From: Alphaproteobacteria bacterium PA4
Lineage (GTDB): Bacteria > Pseudomonadota > Alphaproteobacteria > Sphingomonadales > Sphingomonadaceae
DNA length: 64,000 bases
Direction of reading: 5' to 3'
NCBI GenBank assembly: GCA_002256005.1
Contig: NKIQ01000011.1
Span: forward strand, 1-64,000
In this document: piece after piece, positions 35,224 through 44,236 of the stretch
Numbering within the stretch: position 1 is the first letter of the stretch
Layout of the letters: the number at the start of each line of letters is the position of its first letter
The notes under the pieces: model-generated
Databases searched by the model: none
The model's input: the letters and a program-made list of their open reading frames with translations, nothing else
Told to the model about the DNA's origin: nothing
Position numbers and translations under genes: made by a program

Positions 35224-35461
35224 AGGCTGTATCGACATTCAGCATTTCAGCCGTTCTGAACGCTGACTGCGAAGAAACCAGAGCCTCCGCCCCGGATCAA
35301 GTCCGGGGTGACAGGCTGGGGCCGTAGGCCCCAGACCCCATTTACTGGCTGCCGCATGGCACCACAGGCGGCTTTTCAGGCCAGATGAAAACGAAATGGG
35401 GTCTGGGGCCTACGGCCCCAGCCGCCGGAGGCCACTTCAACCTTGAATGTCAATTCAGCCT
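35224..35461. mobile_element. MITE-like element, copy 2, with REP-A-like fragment inside
   Basis: About 238 bp. Left end AGGCTGTATCGACATTCAG, right end the complement of AGGCTGAATTGACATTCAAG: imperfect terminal inverted repeats better preserved than in copy 1. The core GGCTGCCGCATGGCACCACA and the flanking REP-B halves match copy 1, but the left REP-B carries an inserted CCCCGGATCAAGTCCGGGGT string related to REP-A. It lies between two convergent genes of unknown function. The 176 bp before it (35047-35223) hold nothing recognisable. Confidence 0.72.
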
Positions 35462-35487
35462 GGGCGTGGCGCGGCGCCGGCCGCGGC

Positions 35488-36411
35488 TCAGCACGTCAGC
35501 GTGATCAGCTTCGCCGTCTTGGCGAATTCGATGCGGCTGCACGCCGCCAGCGCAGATCCGGGGATGGTCAGCGTACGGATCGGCTGCGGGCCCTTGGTCT
35601 TGGTGGCGGTGACGACGATTTCGGACGGGTCGTCATCGTCGCTCGGCGGCAATGGCAGCGCATCGCCGCTGCCCATGGCGTCGCGCGCGTCGCGGATGCG
35701 GACGGCAATGCTGGTGAAGCGGAACGGCCCGATGACGAGCGGCTGCGCCAGATCGACCCGGCGCACCGGGCGGCGGATGCCGAGCATCACCTCCTCCTCC
35801 CAGCTGTCGGGCCTGGCGGTGCCACCGAGCGCCCGGGCGATGGCGGCGCCGGCGGCGGCGGAGGCGATGGGCAGGCGCGCCCGGCTTTCGGCGGCAAAGG
35901 TGAGGCCAAAGCCATAGTCGGGCGTGCGAATGACGGTCAGGCTCTGGCTGTTGCGATCACCGACCAGCGGGAAGCTGTAGGATGTGCGGCCGGCGCCGGG
36001 CAGACGCAGCGCGACGCGGTCGTGCGGCAGCGCCCAGGGGCCGATGCTGCCATCGGCGGCCGGGGTGTCCAGCCCGTCGAACCACAGCACGCGATCGCCG
36101 CTGGCGATGCCGGCGGTGGTGTGATCGATCGGCCGGTTGTGCCCCTTGAGCACCTGCGAGCCGCCGAATTTCAGATTGGCCTTGCCCATCAGCGTCGCCG
36201 GCTGGATGCCGATGCGGGTGGCGACAGCACCATCCAGGGTCAGCCGGTCGATGCTGCCGCTGTGCACGACAATGGCGAGCGTCTGCCCGGCGATGGTGAC
36301 GGGGATGGTGTCACCGGCGGCAACCTCCAGCAGCGGCGGCGGCTTGGCGGCGGCGGTGGCGAGCACCAGCATGGCAAGGAGGCCGAGCGTATGACGAACA
36401 GGCAAATGCAT
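35488..36411 (-). CDS. Secreted retropepsin-like protein with altered active site
   Basis: 307 aa with a signal peptide (HTLGLLAMLVLATAAA). The first domain, IPVTIAGQTLAIVVHSGSIDRLTL, has the layout of the aspartic-protease strand-turn-strand (normally VDTGS or VDSGA), but the Asp position is His50. DRVLWFDGLDTPAADGSIGPWAL resembles the following flap and second-strand region (GxxLPHDRV). The C-terminus ends in two Cys. It is therefore probably a non-proteolytic relative, or unrelated with chance similarity. It converges on the 34249 gene; the substrate or partner is unknown. Confidence 0.55.
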   Translation of the reverse strand: MHLPVRHTLGLLAMLVLATAAAKPPPLLEVAAGDTIPVTIAGQTLAIVVHSGSIDRLTLDGAVATRIGIQPATLMGKANLKFGGSQVLKGHNRPIDHTTAGIASGDRVLWFDGLDTPAADGSIGPWALPHDRVALRLPGAGRTSYSFPLVGDRNSQSLTVIRTPDYGFGLTFAAESRARLPIASAAAGAAIARALGGTARPDSWEEEVMLGIRRPVRRVDLAQPLVIGPFRFTSIAVRIRDARDAMGSGDALPLPPSDDDDPSEIVVTATKTKGPQPIRTLTIPGSALAACSRIEFAKTAKLITLTC

Positions 36412-36496
36412 TTCCCCCGAGGTGCGGCAGCGAATCCGATAGCGGAACGGGCCCTTCCTCCGCTAGTTAAGATGAACGGACGGTTAGGGGGCGATT

Positions 36497-37417
36497 GTGG
36501 CGACGGGTTTGCTGGCACTGCTGGATGATGTGGCGGCGATTGCCAAGGTGGCGGCGGCCAGCCTCGACGACACCGTGGCGGCGGCGGGCAAGGCCAGCGT
36601 CAAGGCCGCTGGCGTCGTCATCGACGATGCCGCGGTGACGCCGCAATATGTGCAGGGCTTCACCCCGGCACGCGAGCTGCCCATCGTCGGCAAGATCGCG
36701 CTGGGGTCGCTGAAGAACAAGCTGGTGTTCCTGCTGCCGGGTGCGATCCTGCTCAGCTGGGCGGCGCCCTGGGCGATCAACCCGATCCTGATGGTCGGCG
36801 GCGCCTATCTCTGCTTCGAAGGCGCCGAAAAGATCTATGAACTGTTCCGCCCGCATGCCGCAGCCGAGGATGCGCCAAAGGCCGGTTCGGCGGCCGAGGT
36901 GGAAAAGGACATGGTGCAGGGGGCCATCCGCACCGATCTGATCCTGTCGGGCGAGATCATGGCGATCAGCCTGAACAGCGTCGCCGACAAGCCGATGGCC
37001 GAACAGGCGGTGGTGCTGGTCGTCGTCGGCATCGGCATCACCGCGCTGGTCTATGGCGCCGTCGCGATGATCGTGAAGGCCGATGATGTCGGCGTGGCGC
37101 TGGCGCGGTCGGGCACCGGCGCGGTGCGGGCGCTGGGCCGCGGGCTGGTGCAGGGCGTGCCGCCGTTCCTCAGCCTGCTGGCCAAGGTCGGCACGGCAGC
37201 GATGCTGTGGGTGGGCGGCGGCATCTTCCTCCACGGCCTGCACCTGCTGGGCGTGGCGGAACCCGATCACAGCATCCAGCATCTCGCTGAACAGGCGGGC
37301 GCTGCCGCGGGCGGGTTCGCGCAATGGCTGGTCGGCGCGCTGGGCGCCGGGCTGTTCGGGCTGCTGCTGGGCGGCGTCATCGTCGCGGCGCTGCACCTGG
37401 TGCCGCGCAAGCATTGA
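36497..37417 (+). CDS. DUF808 family membrane protein (YedI-like)
   Basis: 306 aa from GTG 36497 with TTAGGGGG upstream. It starts MATGLLALLDDVAAIAKVAAASLDD and continues ASVKAAGVVIDDAAVTPQYVQGF, the DUF808 signature. Several hydrophobic segments follow (FLLPGAILLSWAAPWAINP, AVVLVVVGIGITALVYGAVA, and two near the C-terminus). An inner-membrane protein of unknown function. It begins 85 bp from the divergent protease-like gene. Confidence 0.9.
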   Translation: MATGLLALLDDVAAIAKVAAASLDDTVAAAGKASVKAAGVVIDDAAVTPQYVQGFTPARELPIVGKIALGSLKNKLVFLLPGAILLSWAAPWAINPILMVGGAYLCFEGAEKIYELFRPHAAAEDAPKAGSAAEVEKDMVQGAIRTDLILSGEIMAISLNSVADKPMAEQAVVLVVVGIGITALVYGAVAMIVKADDVGVALARSGTGAVRALGRGLVQGVPPFLSLLAKVGTAAMLWVGGGIFLHGLHLLGVAEPDHSIQHLAEQAGAAAGGFAQWLVGALGAGLFGLLLGGVIVAALHLVPRKH

Positions 37418-37468
37418 CGGCAGCGGCGGGCAAGCGTATTATATATGCAATACAGTTTGGAGACCGCC

Positions 37469-38014
37469 ATGAAGACGCTTCCCCTGATTCTTGCCGGCGC
37501 TGCCCTGCTGGCGCTCACCGGCTGCGGCCGCAGTGCCGTGGCGGACAAGGACGATGCCAAGGCGTCGAGCGTCAGCATCACTGGCGATGGTGACAGCGAT
37601 GGCACGGTCAAGGTCGATGCCGACAGCGATACCGGCAAGGTGGAGGTGACGCTGCCCGGCGGGCTGGAGGCCAAGGTGAAGATTCCGGGCGGCCTGCCCA
37701 GCGATGCGAAGTTCGATATCGACGGCGTCGGCCTGTTTCCCGGCGCGAACGTCACCAGCATCAGCGTCAACGCCAACGACAAGCCCGGCACGCGCAGCAC
37801 CGTGGCGCTGGGCTTTGCCGCGCCCGGCGATGCGGCGGCGGTGGCCGACTGGTATCAGCAGCAATTCGCCGACAAATCGGTGACCGCCAGCCGCCAGGGC
37901 GACACGCTGACCGGCAAGACCGAAGACGGCGATGATTTCGTGCTGGCGCTGACCCAGGGTGCGCCCGGCAAGGCGCAGGGCAAGCTGACGATCACCGACA
38001 AGGACGCGAATTAA
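37469..38014 (+). CDS. Predicted lipoprotein of unknown function
   Basis: 181 aa from ATG 37469, with TTTGGAG upstream. MKTLPLILAGAALLALTGCG is a lipoprotein signal with lipobox LTGC. The mature N-terminus is Asp/Ser/Gly-rich (KDDAKASSVSITGDGDSDGT), followed by a domain with VEVTLPGGLEAKVKIPGG, FDIDGVGLFPGANVTSISV and VADWYQQQFADKSV that looks like two half-repeats. I do not recognise a characterised family. It sits after DUF808 with 51 bp between. Confidence 0.78.
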   Translation: MKTLPLILAGAALLALTGCGRSAVADKDDAKASSVSITGDGDSDGTVKVDADSDTGKVEVTLPGGLEAKVKIPGGLPSDAKFDIDGVGLFPGANVTSISVNANDKPGTRSTVALGFAAPGDAAAVADWYQQQFADKSVTASRQGDTLTGKTEDGDDFVLALTQGAPGKAQGKLTITDKDAN

Positions 38015-38030
38015 GCGCCGATTTGAGGAC

Positions 38031-38082
38031 GTCGGTGCCGGGCGGGGGAGCGGGCCGGCACCGACTGCACTTCAACGCAAGC
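38031..38082. repeat. Hairpin repeat downstream of epmB-like gene
   Basis: GTCGGTGCCGG and CCGGCACCGAC form a perfect 11-bp stem, followed by TGCACTTCAACGCAA. The same sequence with changes ends at 19932. It lies between the convergent lipoprotein and radical SAM genes, so it may terminate one or both. Confidence 0.75.
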
Positions 38083-38086
38083 CTTC

Positions 38087-39103
38087 TCAGTCCAGCGCCC
38101 AGATCGGCGTTTTCGAATCCGCCCCCGGCACCTCGCGCACGAATCGCGGCACCAGATAGCCGGGCAGATCGGCCCGCAAGGCCGCCTCCAGCGCGCGGGC
38201 TTCGGCCAGCGGCACATCGAAATGCGCGGCGCCGGCCACCGGATCGAGCAGGTGCGTGTAATAGGGCAGCACCCCACAGGCGAACAGGCGGCGGGCATGG
38301 GCGGCGGCCACCGGAGGCGTGTCGTTGATGCCGCGCAGCAGCACCGACTGGTTGAGCAGATGCACGCCGGCGGCGCGCAGATCGGCAAGCGCGGCGGCGA
38401 CGACGCCATCCAGTTCCTGGGCATGATTGGTGTGGAGCACGATGACGACCGGCGTGCCGAGCCCCGCCAGCAGGGCGCACAGTGCCGGCGTCACCCGCGC
38501 CGGCACCGTGGTCGGCATGCGGGTGTGGATGCGGATGTTCGTCACCTGCGGCAGTGCGGCGATGGCCGGCAGCAGCGCCGCCAGCCGGGTGTCGCTCAGC
38601 ATCAGCGGATCGCCGCCGGACAGGATGACCTCGCGGATTTCCGGCGCCGCCGCAATGGCGGCCAACGCGTCGTCGACGGCGCCGGCCGGCAGCATCGTGT
38701 CGCCATAATCGCTGTGGCGGCGGAAGCAGTAACGGCAATGGATGGCGCAGGCCCCCGCCGCCAGCAGCAGCGCCCGGCTGCGATATTTGCGCAGGATGCC
38801 CTGGCCCATGCCAAAGCCCGCCTCCGCCAGCGGATCGGTCAATGTGCCGGGCGCATCGAGCAGTTCCGCGCCCCGCGCCAGCACCTGGGCGAGCAGCGGA
38901 TCATCCGGATCACCGCGCCGGATCAGCCCCAGATAATGCGGCGGCACCCGCACCGGAAACGCGGTTTCGGCAATGGCACAGGGCAGATCACCCACCCGCA
39001 GCCCGACACGATCGAGCAAGGCGGCCGATGTCATCCCTGCCGCGCGCACATCGGCACGCCAGTCGGAAACATCAGCCTCGGCGAGGCGAAGAACGCTGTT
39101 CAC
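38087..39103 (-). CDS. EpmB-like lysine 2,3-aminomutase-family radical SAM protein
   Basis: 338 aa from GTG 39103; the ORF-track extension upstream is noncoding. The cluster motif CAIHCRYCFRRH (CxxxCxxC) binds 4Fe-4S and SAM, followed by ILSGGDPLMLSD, RIHTRMPTTVPARV and HTNHAQEL. The PLP Lys region lies in LNQSVLLRGINDTPP, with VLPYYTHLLDPVAG near the end. EpmB makes beta-lysine for elongation factor P modification in other bacteria; the short N-terminus fits EpmB rather than catabolic KamA. No epmA or efp is adjacent. It diverges from the DUF3857 gene. Confidence 0.88.
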   Translation of the reverse strand: MNSVLRLAEADVSDWRADVRAAGMTSAALLDRVGLRVGDLPCAIAETAFPVRVPPHYLGLIRRGDPDDPLLAQVLARGAELLDAPGTLTDPLAEAGFGMGQGILRKYRSRALLLAAGACAIHCRYCFRRHSDYGDTMLPAGAVDDALAAIAAAPEIREVILSGGDPLMLSDTRLAALLPAIAALPQVTNIRIHTRMPTTVPARVTPALCALLAGLGTPVVIVLHTNHAQELDGVVAAALADLRAAGVHLLNQSVLLRGINDTPPVAAAHARRLFACGVLPYYTHLLDPVAGAAHFDVPLAEARALEAALRADLPGYLVPRFVREVPGADSKTPIWALD

Positions 39104-39231
39104 GAATACAATCCAGCTATGGGGCAAATCAGCGGCGCGCTGTGGACCGACCTGCGACCAATGGCAACCCGTGCCCTGGCGCGCGCAATAGCGATTGAGC
39201 CGCTGCCCGGTCAGGACTAGTCTGCGGAAAG

Positions 39232-42099
39232 ATGAAGATTTGTCGGGATGTTGCCTTGAGACCATTCGCCGCCGCTATCGTTCTGCTGGCGGCGGGGGCC
39301 GCGCCCATTGCGCTGGCGGCCGCCGCCGCTCGGGCCGGCGAAGTGCCGCTCTACCAGAAGGCGCCGGACTGGGTGGTCCCGGCGGCGCTGCCTGACCTGT
39401 CGAAAGGCGCCAACACGCTGCCGCCGCTGCTGGTCTTTGACAGCCAGATGCGCATCGAAAATGGCGAGGTCTGGCGCTATGTCGACACCGCCACCCGCAT
39501 CGCCAGCGCCGAACAACTGGGCCAGCAATCGTCGCTGACCACGGCCTGGGTGCCGGACAAGGGTGATCTCATCGTCCACCGCGTCGAGATCCTGCGCGGC
39601 AGCGAAACCATCGATGTCATCGCCCGCGGCCAGAAGTTCGACGTGCTGCGCCGCGAGGAAAATCTGGAACAGCGCAGCCTGACCGGCATCCTGACCGGCG
39701 TGATGGCGGTGCAGGGCCTGCAGATCGGCGACATATTGCGCGTCACGCTCTCCACCACCACCCGCGACTCTGCGCTCGCCGGGCGGGCGCAGGCGCTGGC
39801 CGGGCTGCCGGTGGCGCCGCTGAAACTGGGCTTCGGCCGCGCCCGGCTGCTCTGGCCCAAGGCGGCGATGCCCAAGGTCCAGATGCTGGCCAGCGGCCTG
39901 ACCCCGAAACAGGCCGACGTCGGCGGCTATGGCGAGCTGACCTGGACCCTGCCGGCCCCGAAACAACCCGAAATCCCCCGCGATGCCCCCGGCCGCTTCA
40001 AGAAACCGCCGCAGCTGGAGGTGTCGACCTTCACTGGCTGGGACGATGTTTCGCGGGTCATGGAGCCGCTGTATCGCACCAAGGGACTGATCGCCGCCGA
40101 TCACCCACTGCGTGCCGAAATCGCCGCGATCATGGCGGCGACGCCCGATCCGCTGCAGCGCACCCAGCGCGCCCTCGAACTGGTGCAGGACAAGATCCGC
40201 TATCTCGCCGTCGGCATGAACGGCGGCAATTACCAGCCGCAAAGCCCCGCGCAGACCTGGACGTTGCGCTATGGCGACTGCAAGGCCAAGACCTTGTTGT
40301 TGCTGGCGCTTCTGCACGAGATGGGCATCACCGCCGAGCCGGTGCTGGCCAATCTGGGCGAAGGCGACATTGTTTCGGTGCGCCTGCCCAGTGCTGCCGC
40401 CTTCAACCATATCCTCGTCCGCGCCACGGTGAATGGCGAGACGCTGTGGCTGGACGGCACCGGCAGCGGCAGCCGGCTCGCCGACATCCATGACACGCCG
40501 CCGCTCTACAATGTGCTGCCGCTGCGCCCCGACGGCGCCGGGCTGATGCCGGTCGCCATGCACGCCGATGGCCGCCCCGGCCTCGACATCAGCATCGCCA
40601 GCGACGAAAGCACCAGCCCCGATCTGCCGCGCCCGTTCACGGTCACCGCGGTGTTCAGCGGCGGCATCGCCGGCCAGCTGGCGCTGATCGCCAACCAGCT
40701 GGGGCCGAAGGAACGCGCCCAGCTGGCGACGCGATCGTTCAAGGCCATCATCGGTGACGCGCTCTACGCCGATGTGCGGATCACCCCCGATACCGCCGCC
40801 GGCACCACCACCGTCACCGCCCGCGGCGTCGGCGATTCCGATTGGGAGCGTCAGGACAAGCGGCTGAAGCTGTCGGTGGCCAAGGCGGTCGCGGACATGA
40901 ACTTCGCCCCCGATCGGGCGCGCACGGCCTGGGCCGCCATTCCGGTGTCGACCGGCAATCCGCAGGGGGTGCGCTGGCAGCAGAGCCTCAGACTGCCCGA
41001 TGCCGGCCGCGGCTATCGCATCGACGGCACCGCCGATTTCAACGGGCCGGTCGCCGGCCGCCAGTATCGCCGCACGCTGACGCTGGCCAACGGCCTGCTC
41101 GGCATCGACGAACGGCTCGATGCGACCGGCGCCGAAATCCCGGTCAGCGCCATTGCCGCGGCGCGCAACCAGCTTGCCGCCGTCAAGTCCCAGGCACCGC
41201 GGCTGGTGGCGCCGGAAGGCGTGCCGCGCAGCTGGGATGTCAGCGCGAAACAGGCGGCCACCTCGACCCAGGTCAAGGCCATCGACGCGGTGCTGGCCAC
41301 CAACATCGCCACCGATCCCGAGGAAGTGGCCGGGCTGGTGGTGCGCGCTGATCTGCGGACGCATCTCGGCGACCTGAAGGGCGCGCGCGCCGATCTCGAT
41401 GCCGCCATTGCGCTCAAGCCGACGCTGGAACTCTATCTGGCCCGCGCCGAACTGGCCCAGGCGCTTGGCGACCTGAAGGCGGCGACGGCGGATGCCGAGG
41501 CGGCGCAGGGCCTCGATCCCGCCGCCGGCAACGTCATCAACATCTTGACCGACATCAAGAGCGAGGTCGGCGACCTCGACGGCGCGCTTGCCATCATCGA
41601 TGAACGCATCGCCCAGGGTGGCGAAACCCGCTCCGACTTCCGCACGCTGAAGGCCTCGCTGCTCGCCGATTTCGGTGATGCCGCGGCGGCGGTGCAGATC
41701 ATGGACGAAGAGGTCACCGCCAATCCCGGCAAGTCGCAGCTCTACAACAGCCGCTGCTATATCAAGGCGACCCGCAACCTGATGCTCGAATCGGCGCTGG
41801 AGGATTGCAACAAGGCGCTGGCGATGAACAACAGCCCGGCGGCGACCTATGATTCGCGCGCCATGGTCTATTTCCGCCAGGGCAAGCTCGACCTGGCGCT
41901 CGCCGACCTTAACACTGCGCTCGATCTGGTGCCGGGGCTCGACGACAGCCGCTTCATGCGCGCCATCGTGCTGGCGAAGCTGGGCCGCGCGGCCGAAGCA
42001 GGCCGCGATCTGGCCATCGCCCGGCGGGTCAATCCGCATATCGATGCGCAGTTCGGCCGCTATGGCGTCAAGGCGAGCGGCATCAAGCCGGTGGTTTGA
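39232..42099 (+). CDS. DUF3857/transglutaminase-like protein with C-terminal TPR repeats
   Basis: 955 aa, exported. After a signal peptide (ending near LAAAAARA) come a beta-rich DUF3857 domain (WRYVDTATRIASAEQLGQQS, IDVIARGQKFDVLRREENLEQR) and a transglutaminase-like domain with RTQRALELVQDKIRYLAVGM, RYGDCKAKTLLLLALLHEMG (catalytic Cys), AFNHILVRAT (His) and ETLWLDGTGSG (Asp). After a beta-rich linker, several TPR-like helices follow (VRADLRTHLGDLKGARADLDAAI, AELAQALGDLKAATADAEAAQ, YFRQGKLDLALADLNTALDL). Related proteins act in the periplasm but no reaction is established. Likely a peptide-bond or crosslink enzyme scaffold. Confidence 0.88.
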   Translation: MKICRDVALRPFAAAIVLLAAGAAPIALAAAAARAGEVPLYQKAPDWVVPAALPDLSKGANTLPPLLVFDSQMRIENGEVWRYVDTATRIASAEQLGQQSSLTTAWVPDKGDLIVHRVEILRGSETIDVIARGQKFDVLRREENLEQRSLTGILTGVMAVQGLQIGDILRVTLSTTTRDSALAGRAQALAGLPVAPLKLGFGRARLLWPKAAMPKVQMLASGLTPKQADVGGYGELTWTLPAPKQPEIPRDAPGRFKKPPQLEVSTFTGWDDVSRVMEPLYRTKGLIAADHPLRAEIAAIMAATPDPLQRTQRALELVQDKIRYLAVGMNGGNYQPQSPAQTWTLRYGDCKAKTLLLLALLHEMGITAEPVLANLGEGDIVSVRLPSAAAFNHILVRATVNGETLWLDGTGSGSRLADIHDTPPLYNVLPLRPDGAGLMPVAMHADGRPGLDISIASDESTSPDLPRPFTVTAVFSGGIAGQLALIANQLGPKERAQLATRSFKAIIGDALYADVRITPDTAAGTTTVTARGVGDSDWERQDKRLKLSVAKAVADMNFAPDRARTAWAAIPVSTGNPQGVRWQQSLRLPDAGRGYRIDGTADFNGPVAGRQYRRTLTLANGLLGIDERLDATGAEIPVSAIAAARNQLAAVKSQAPRLVAPEGVPRSWDVSAKQAATSTQVKAIDAVLATNIATDPEEVAGLVVRADLRTHLGDLKGARADLDAAIALKPTLELYLARAELAQALGDLKAATADAEAAQGLDPAAGNVINILTDIKSEVGDLDGALAIIDERIAQGGETRSDFRTLKASLLADFGDAAAAVQIMDEEVTANPGKSQLYNSRCYIKATRNLMLESALEDCNKALAMNNSPAATYDSRAMVYFRQGKLDLALADLNTALDLVPGLDDSRFMRAIVLAKLGRAAEAGRDLAIARRVNPHIDAQFGRYGVKASGIKPVV

Positions 42100-42185
42100 C
42101 CGCAAGGCGGAGATTTCACGGGGTGGATGCTGGTCCGGGTGCCGCCAGCCGCCACCTATCCGGCATCACCAATCAAAGGGCTGCC

Positions 42186-42854
42186 ATGACCGCCATCGCC
42201 ACGATCAAGGCCGAACTGCGCGCCGCCATTGCCGAGGCCCGGCCGGACGGCACCTATGAGGATGCGGTGTTCGATCGCATCCACGCCGCCATCGCGGCGC
42301 TGACGCCGCTGCCACCGACGCCCGATTGTCTGGCCGCCCAGGCGTTCGTGCAATCGCCATGGCGGTCGCTCTATTCGCAATTCGGCCCGCGCCACACCGC
42401 CGGCAAGCCGACGCGGCACGAGACGACGATGAACCTGCAAAGCTTCAACAAATTTCCGGCGGTGCCGATGCTGGTCACCGACATCGACCAGGAAATCCGT
42501 GTCGAGGGCGCCAATTACAACAATGTCGTCAGCGTCAGCACGCCCGATGGCGCCCATCATGCCGAAATGATCGTCTGGGGCCGCTATGCGATCGCTGCGG
42601 AAACGCCGCAGCGCTATGGCGTCGATTTCTACGCCGTCGAGCTGCGCCCGCCGGCCGGCGTGTCGGCCGAGGCGATCCGCGCCGGTTTCGGCCTGCCCGT
42701 CGACCACCCGCTGCGATCCGAGCTGAAGCCGATGAAGCTGCATTCCGATGTCGTCTATTGCGATGACGACATGCGCATCAATTTCGGCAGCATGGGCGGT
42801 GTCTATGTGCTGCAGCGGCTGACGTCGCCGGGGAAGTCGGTGGATTTCGGCTGA
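42186..42854 (+). CDS. Conserved protein of unknown function (possibly PAP/fibrillin-like)
   Basis: 222 aa from ATG 42186; the ORF-track form starts in the preceding gap. An N-terminal helical part (IKAELRAAIAEARPDG, VFDRIHAAIAAL) precedes a beta-rich part with SPWRSLYSQFGPRH, FNKFPAVPMLVTDIDQEIRVEG, YNNVVSVSTPDG and VYCDDDMRINFGSMGGVYVL. The helix-then-barrel order and the WxxLYS-type block loosely resemble PAP/fibrillin lipid-binding proteins, but this is a weak impression. It lies 87 bp after the DUF3857 gene. Confidence 0.6.
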   Translation: MTAIATIKAELRAAIAEARPDGTYEDAVFDRIHAAIAALTPLPPTPDCLAAQAFVQSPWRSLYSQFGPRHTAGKPTRHETTMNLQSFNKFPAVPMLVTDIDQEIRVEGANYNNVVSVSTPDGAHHAEMIVWGRYAIAAETPQRYGVDFYAVELRPPAGVSAEAIRAGFGLPVDHPLRSELKPMKLHSDVVYCDDDMRINFGSMGGVYVLQRLTSPGKSVDFG

Positions 42855-42875
42855 GCGCTGCGGCATGAACCGGGC

Positions 42876-43466
42876 ATGGACCCCGACCTCTCCGAAGCCC
42901 TTGATTCCGCCTGGCGCCTGATCGGGCGCGGTGCCGCCGACCGGCGCAGCCCACTGCACACACCAATGGTGGCCAGTGTGCGCGACGGCCTGCCCCAGGC
43001 GCGGGTGATGGTGCTGCGCGCCGCCGATCGCACGGGCGCGACCCTGCGCTTCCACACCGATGCCCGCTCGCCCAAATGTGCCGAACTCGACGGCCAGACG
43101 GTGACGGTGCTCGGTTATCACCCCGGCGAGGCGGTGCAGCTGCGGTTGTCCGGCACAGCGCGGGTGGTCGGCACCGGCGTCGAGGTCGATCGCATCTGGG
43201 CGCAATCGACGCCCTTTGCCCGGCGCTGCTACATGGTCGAGGCGGCGCCCGGCACCCCCCTGCCCGGCCCCGGCTCCGGCCTGCCCGCCAGTGTCGAGGG
43301 CCGCAAGCCCGAAGAGGCCGAACTCGTCCCGGCGCGCGCCCATTTCGCCATCGTGCAGATCACCGTCACCGCCATCGACTGGCTGCATCTTGCCGCCGCC
43401 GGGCATCGCCGGGCAATGTTCCGGCGCGAAGCCCAGGGCTGGCAGGGGGAATGGCGGCTGCCCTGA
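42876..43466 (+). CDS. Pyridoxamine 5'-phosphate oxidase-like flavin-binding protein
   Basis: 196 aa. The split-barrel fold is indicated by TPMVASVRDGLPQARVMVLRAADRTGATLRFHTD, RSPKCAELDGQTVTVLGYHPG and VQLRLSGTARVV, as in PNPOx-like FMN proteins; HFAIVQITVTAIDWLHLAAAGHRRAMF closes it. The family includes heme- or F420/flavin-using oxidoreductases, so the specific function remains open. It begins 21 bp after the preceding unknown gene, probably co-transcribed. Confidence 0.85.
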   Translation: MDPDLSEALDSAWRLIGRGAADRRSPLHTPMVASVRDGLPQARVMVLRAADRTGATLRFHTDARSPKCAELDGQTVTVLGYHPGEAVQLRLSGTARVVGTGVEVDRIWAQSTPFARRCYMVEAAPGTPLPGPGSGLPASVEGRKPEEAELVPARAHFAIVQITVTAIDWLHLAAAGHRRAMFRREAQGWQGEWRLP

Positions 43467-43547
43467 TGCCGGCGATCCCTTCGGAACACTACCTATTGGG
43501 CGGGCTTTTGCCGGCAGATTAGGGTGGGCCGAAACGGGGGCATGGCC

Positions 43548-44228
43548 ATGAACCTCAACGAAGTCGATATCCTGCGCTGGGCGCATATCCTCGCCATGGT
43601 CTATTGGCTGGGCGGCGAATGGGGCGTGTTCCAGACGTCATACAATGTCGTCAACCGCACCCTGTCGCTGGACGAACGGCGGCGGCACATGGAAACCGCC
43701 TATCGCATCGATATCCTGGCGCGCACCGGCATATTGATGCTGCTGCCGCTGGGACTGCACATGGGCAATATCTATGGCCTGCAACCGCTGGGCGGCAGCT
43801 GGCTGGTCGGCATGTGGCTGTTCATGCTGGGCTGGCTGGCGCTGACCTGGAGCGCGTTCTTCGCGCGAGAAACCGACCTTGGCCTCAGGCTGACCCGTAT
43901 CGACGAGATCGGCCGCTATGTGCTGATCCCGGCGCTGGCCATTGTCGCCATCACCTCGCTGGTCGATCTCGGGCCATTGACCGTGTCGGAAGGCACCTAT
44001 TGGTATGCGGCCAAGCTGCTGCTCTACAGCTTCGCGCTGGTCATCGGGCTCGCCCTGCGCTTCGTGATGCGGGCCTGGACGCTGCGCTTCCGCGTGCTGG
44101 CCCTGGGGCCGAACCCGGCGGAGGAAGCCGCGCTGGAACGCGAGATCGGCTGGGCGCGCATCATGGCCTATGTCTATTGGGTGACCATCGCCAGCGTCTG
44201 CTTCCTGGGGGCGACCAAGCCGTTCTGA
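43548..44228 (+). CDS. Multi-pass membrane protein of unknown function
   Basis: 226 aa from ATG 43548, spaced seven bases from GGGGG (43542 is a close alternative). Five or so hydrophobic segments are visible: WAHILAMVYWLGGEWGVF, TGILMLLPLGLHMGNI, WLVGMWLFMLGWLALTW, YVLIPALAIVAITSLVDLG, AKLLLYSFALVIGLALRFVM and a last one AYVYWVTIASVCFLG. His residues in the first and third segments (HIL, LGLHMGN) might bind heme or metal, as in DUF2269- or CopD-like proteins; this is not certain. Confidence 0.7.
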   Translation: MNLNEVDILRWAHILAMVYWLGGEWGVFQTSYNVVNRTLSLDERRRHMETAYRIDILARTGILMLLPLGLHMGNIYGLQPLGGSWLVGMWLFMLGWLALTWSAFFARETDLGLRLTRIDEIGRYVLIPALAIVAITSLVDLGPLTVSEGTYWYAAKLLLYSFALVIGLALRFVMRAWTLRFRVLALGPNPAEEAALEREIGWARIMAYVYWVTIASVCFLGATKPF

Positions 44229-44236
44229 GGGCAAGC

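Noticed and set aside
39217-42105. 962-aa minus-strand ORF
   Set aside because: Exact antisense of the DUF3857/transglutaminase/TPR gene; composition is His/Arg/Gly-rich shadow sequence with no family motif.
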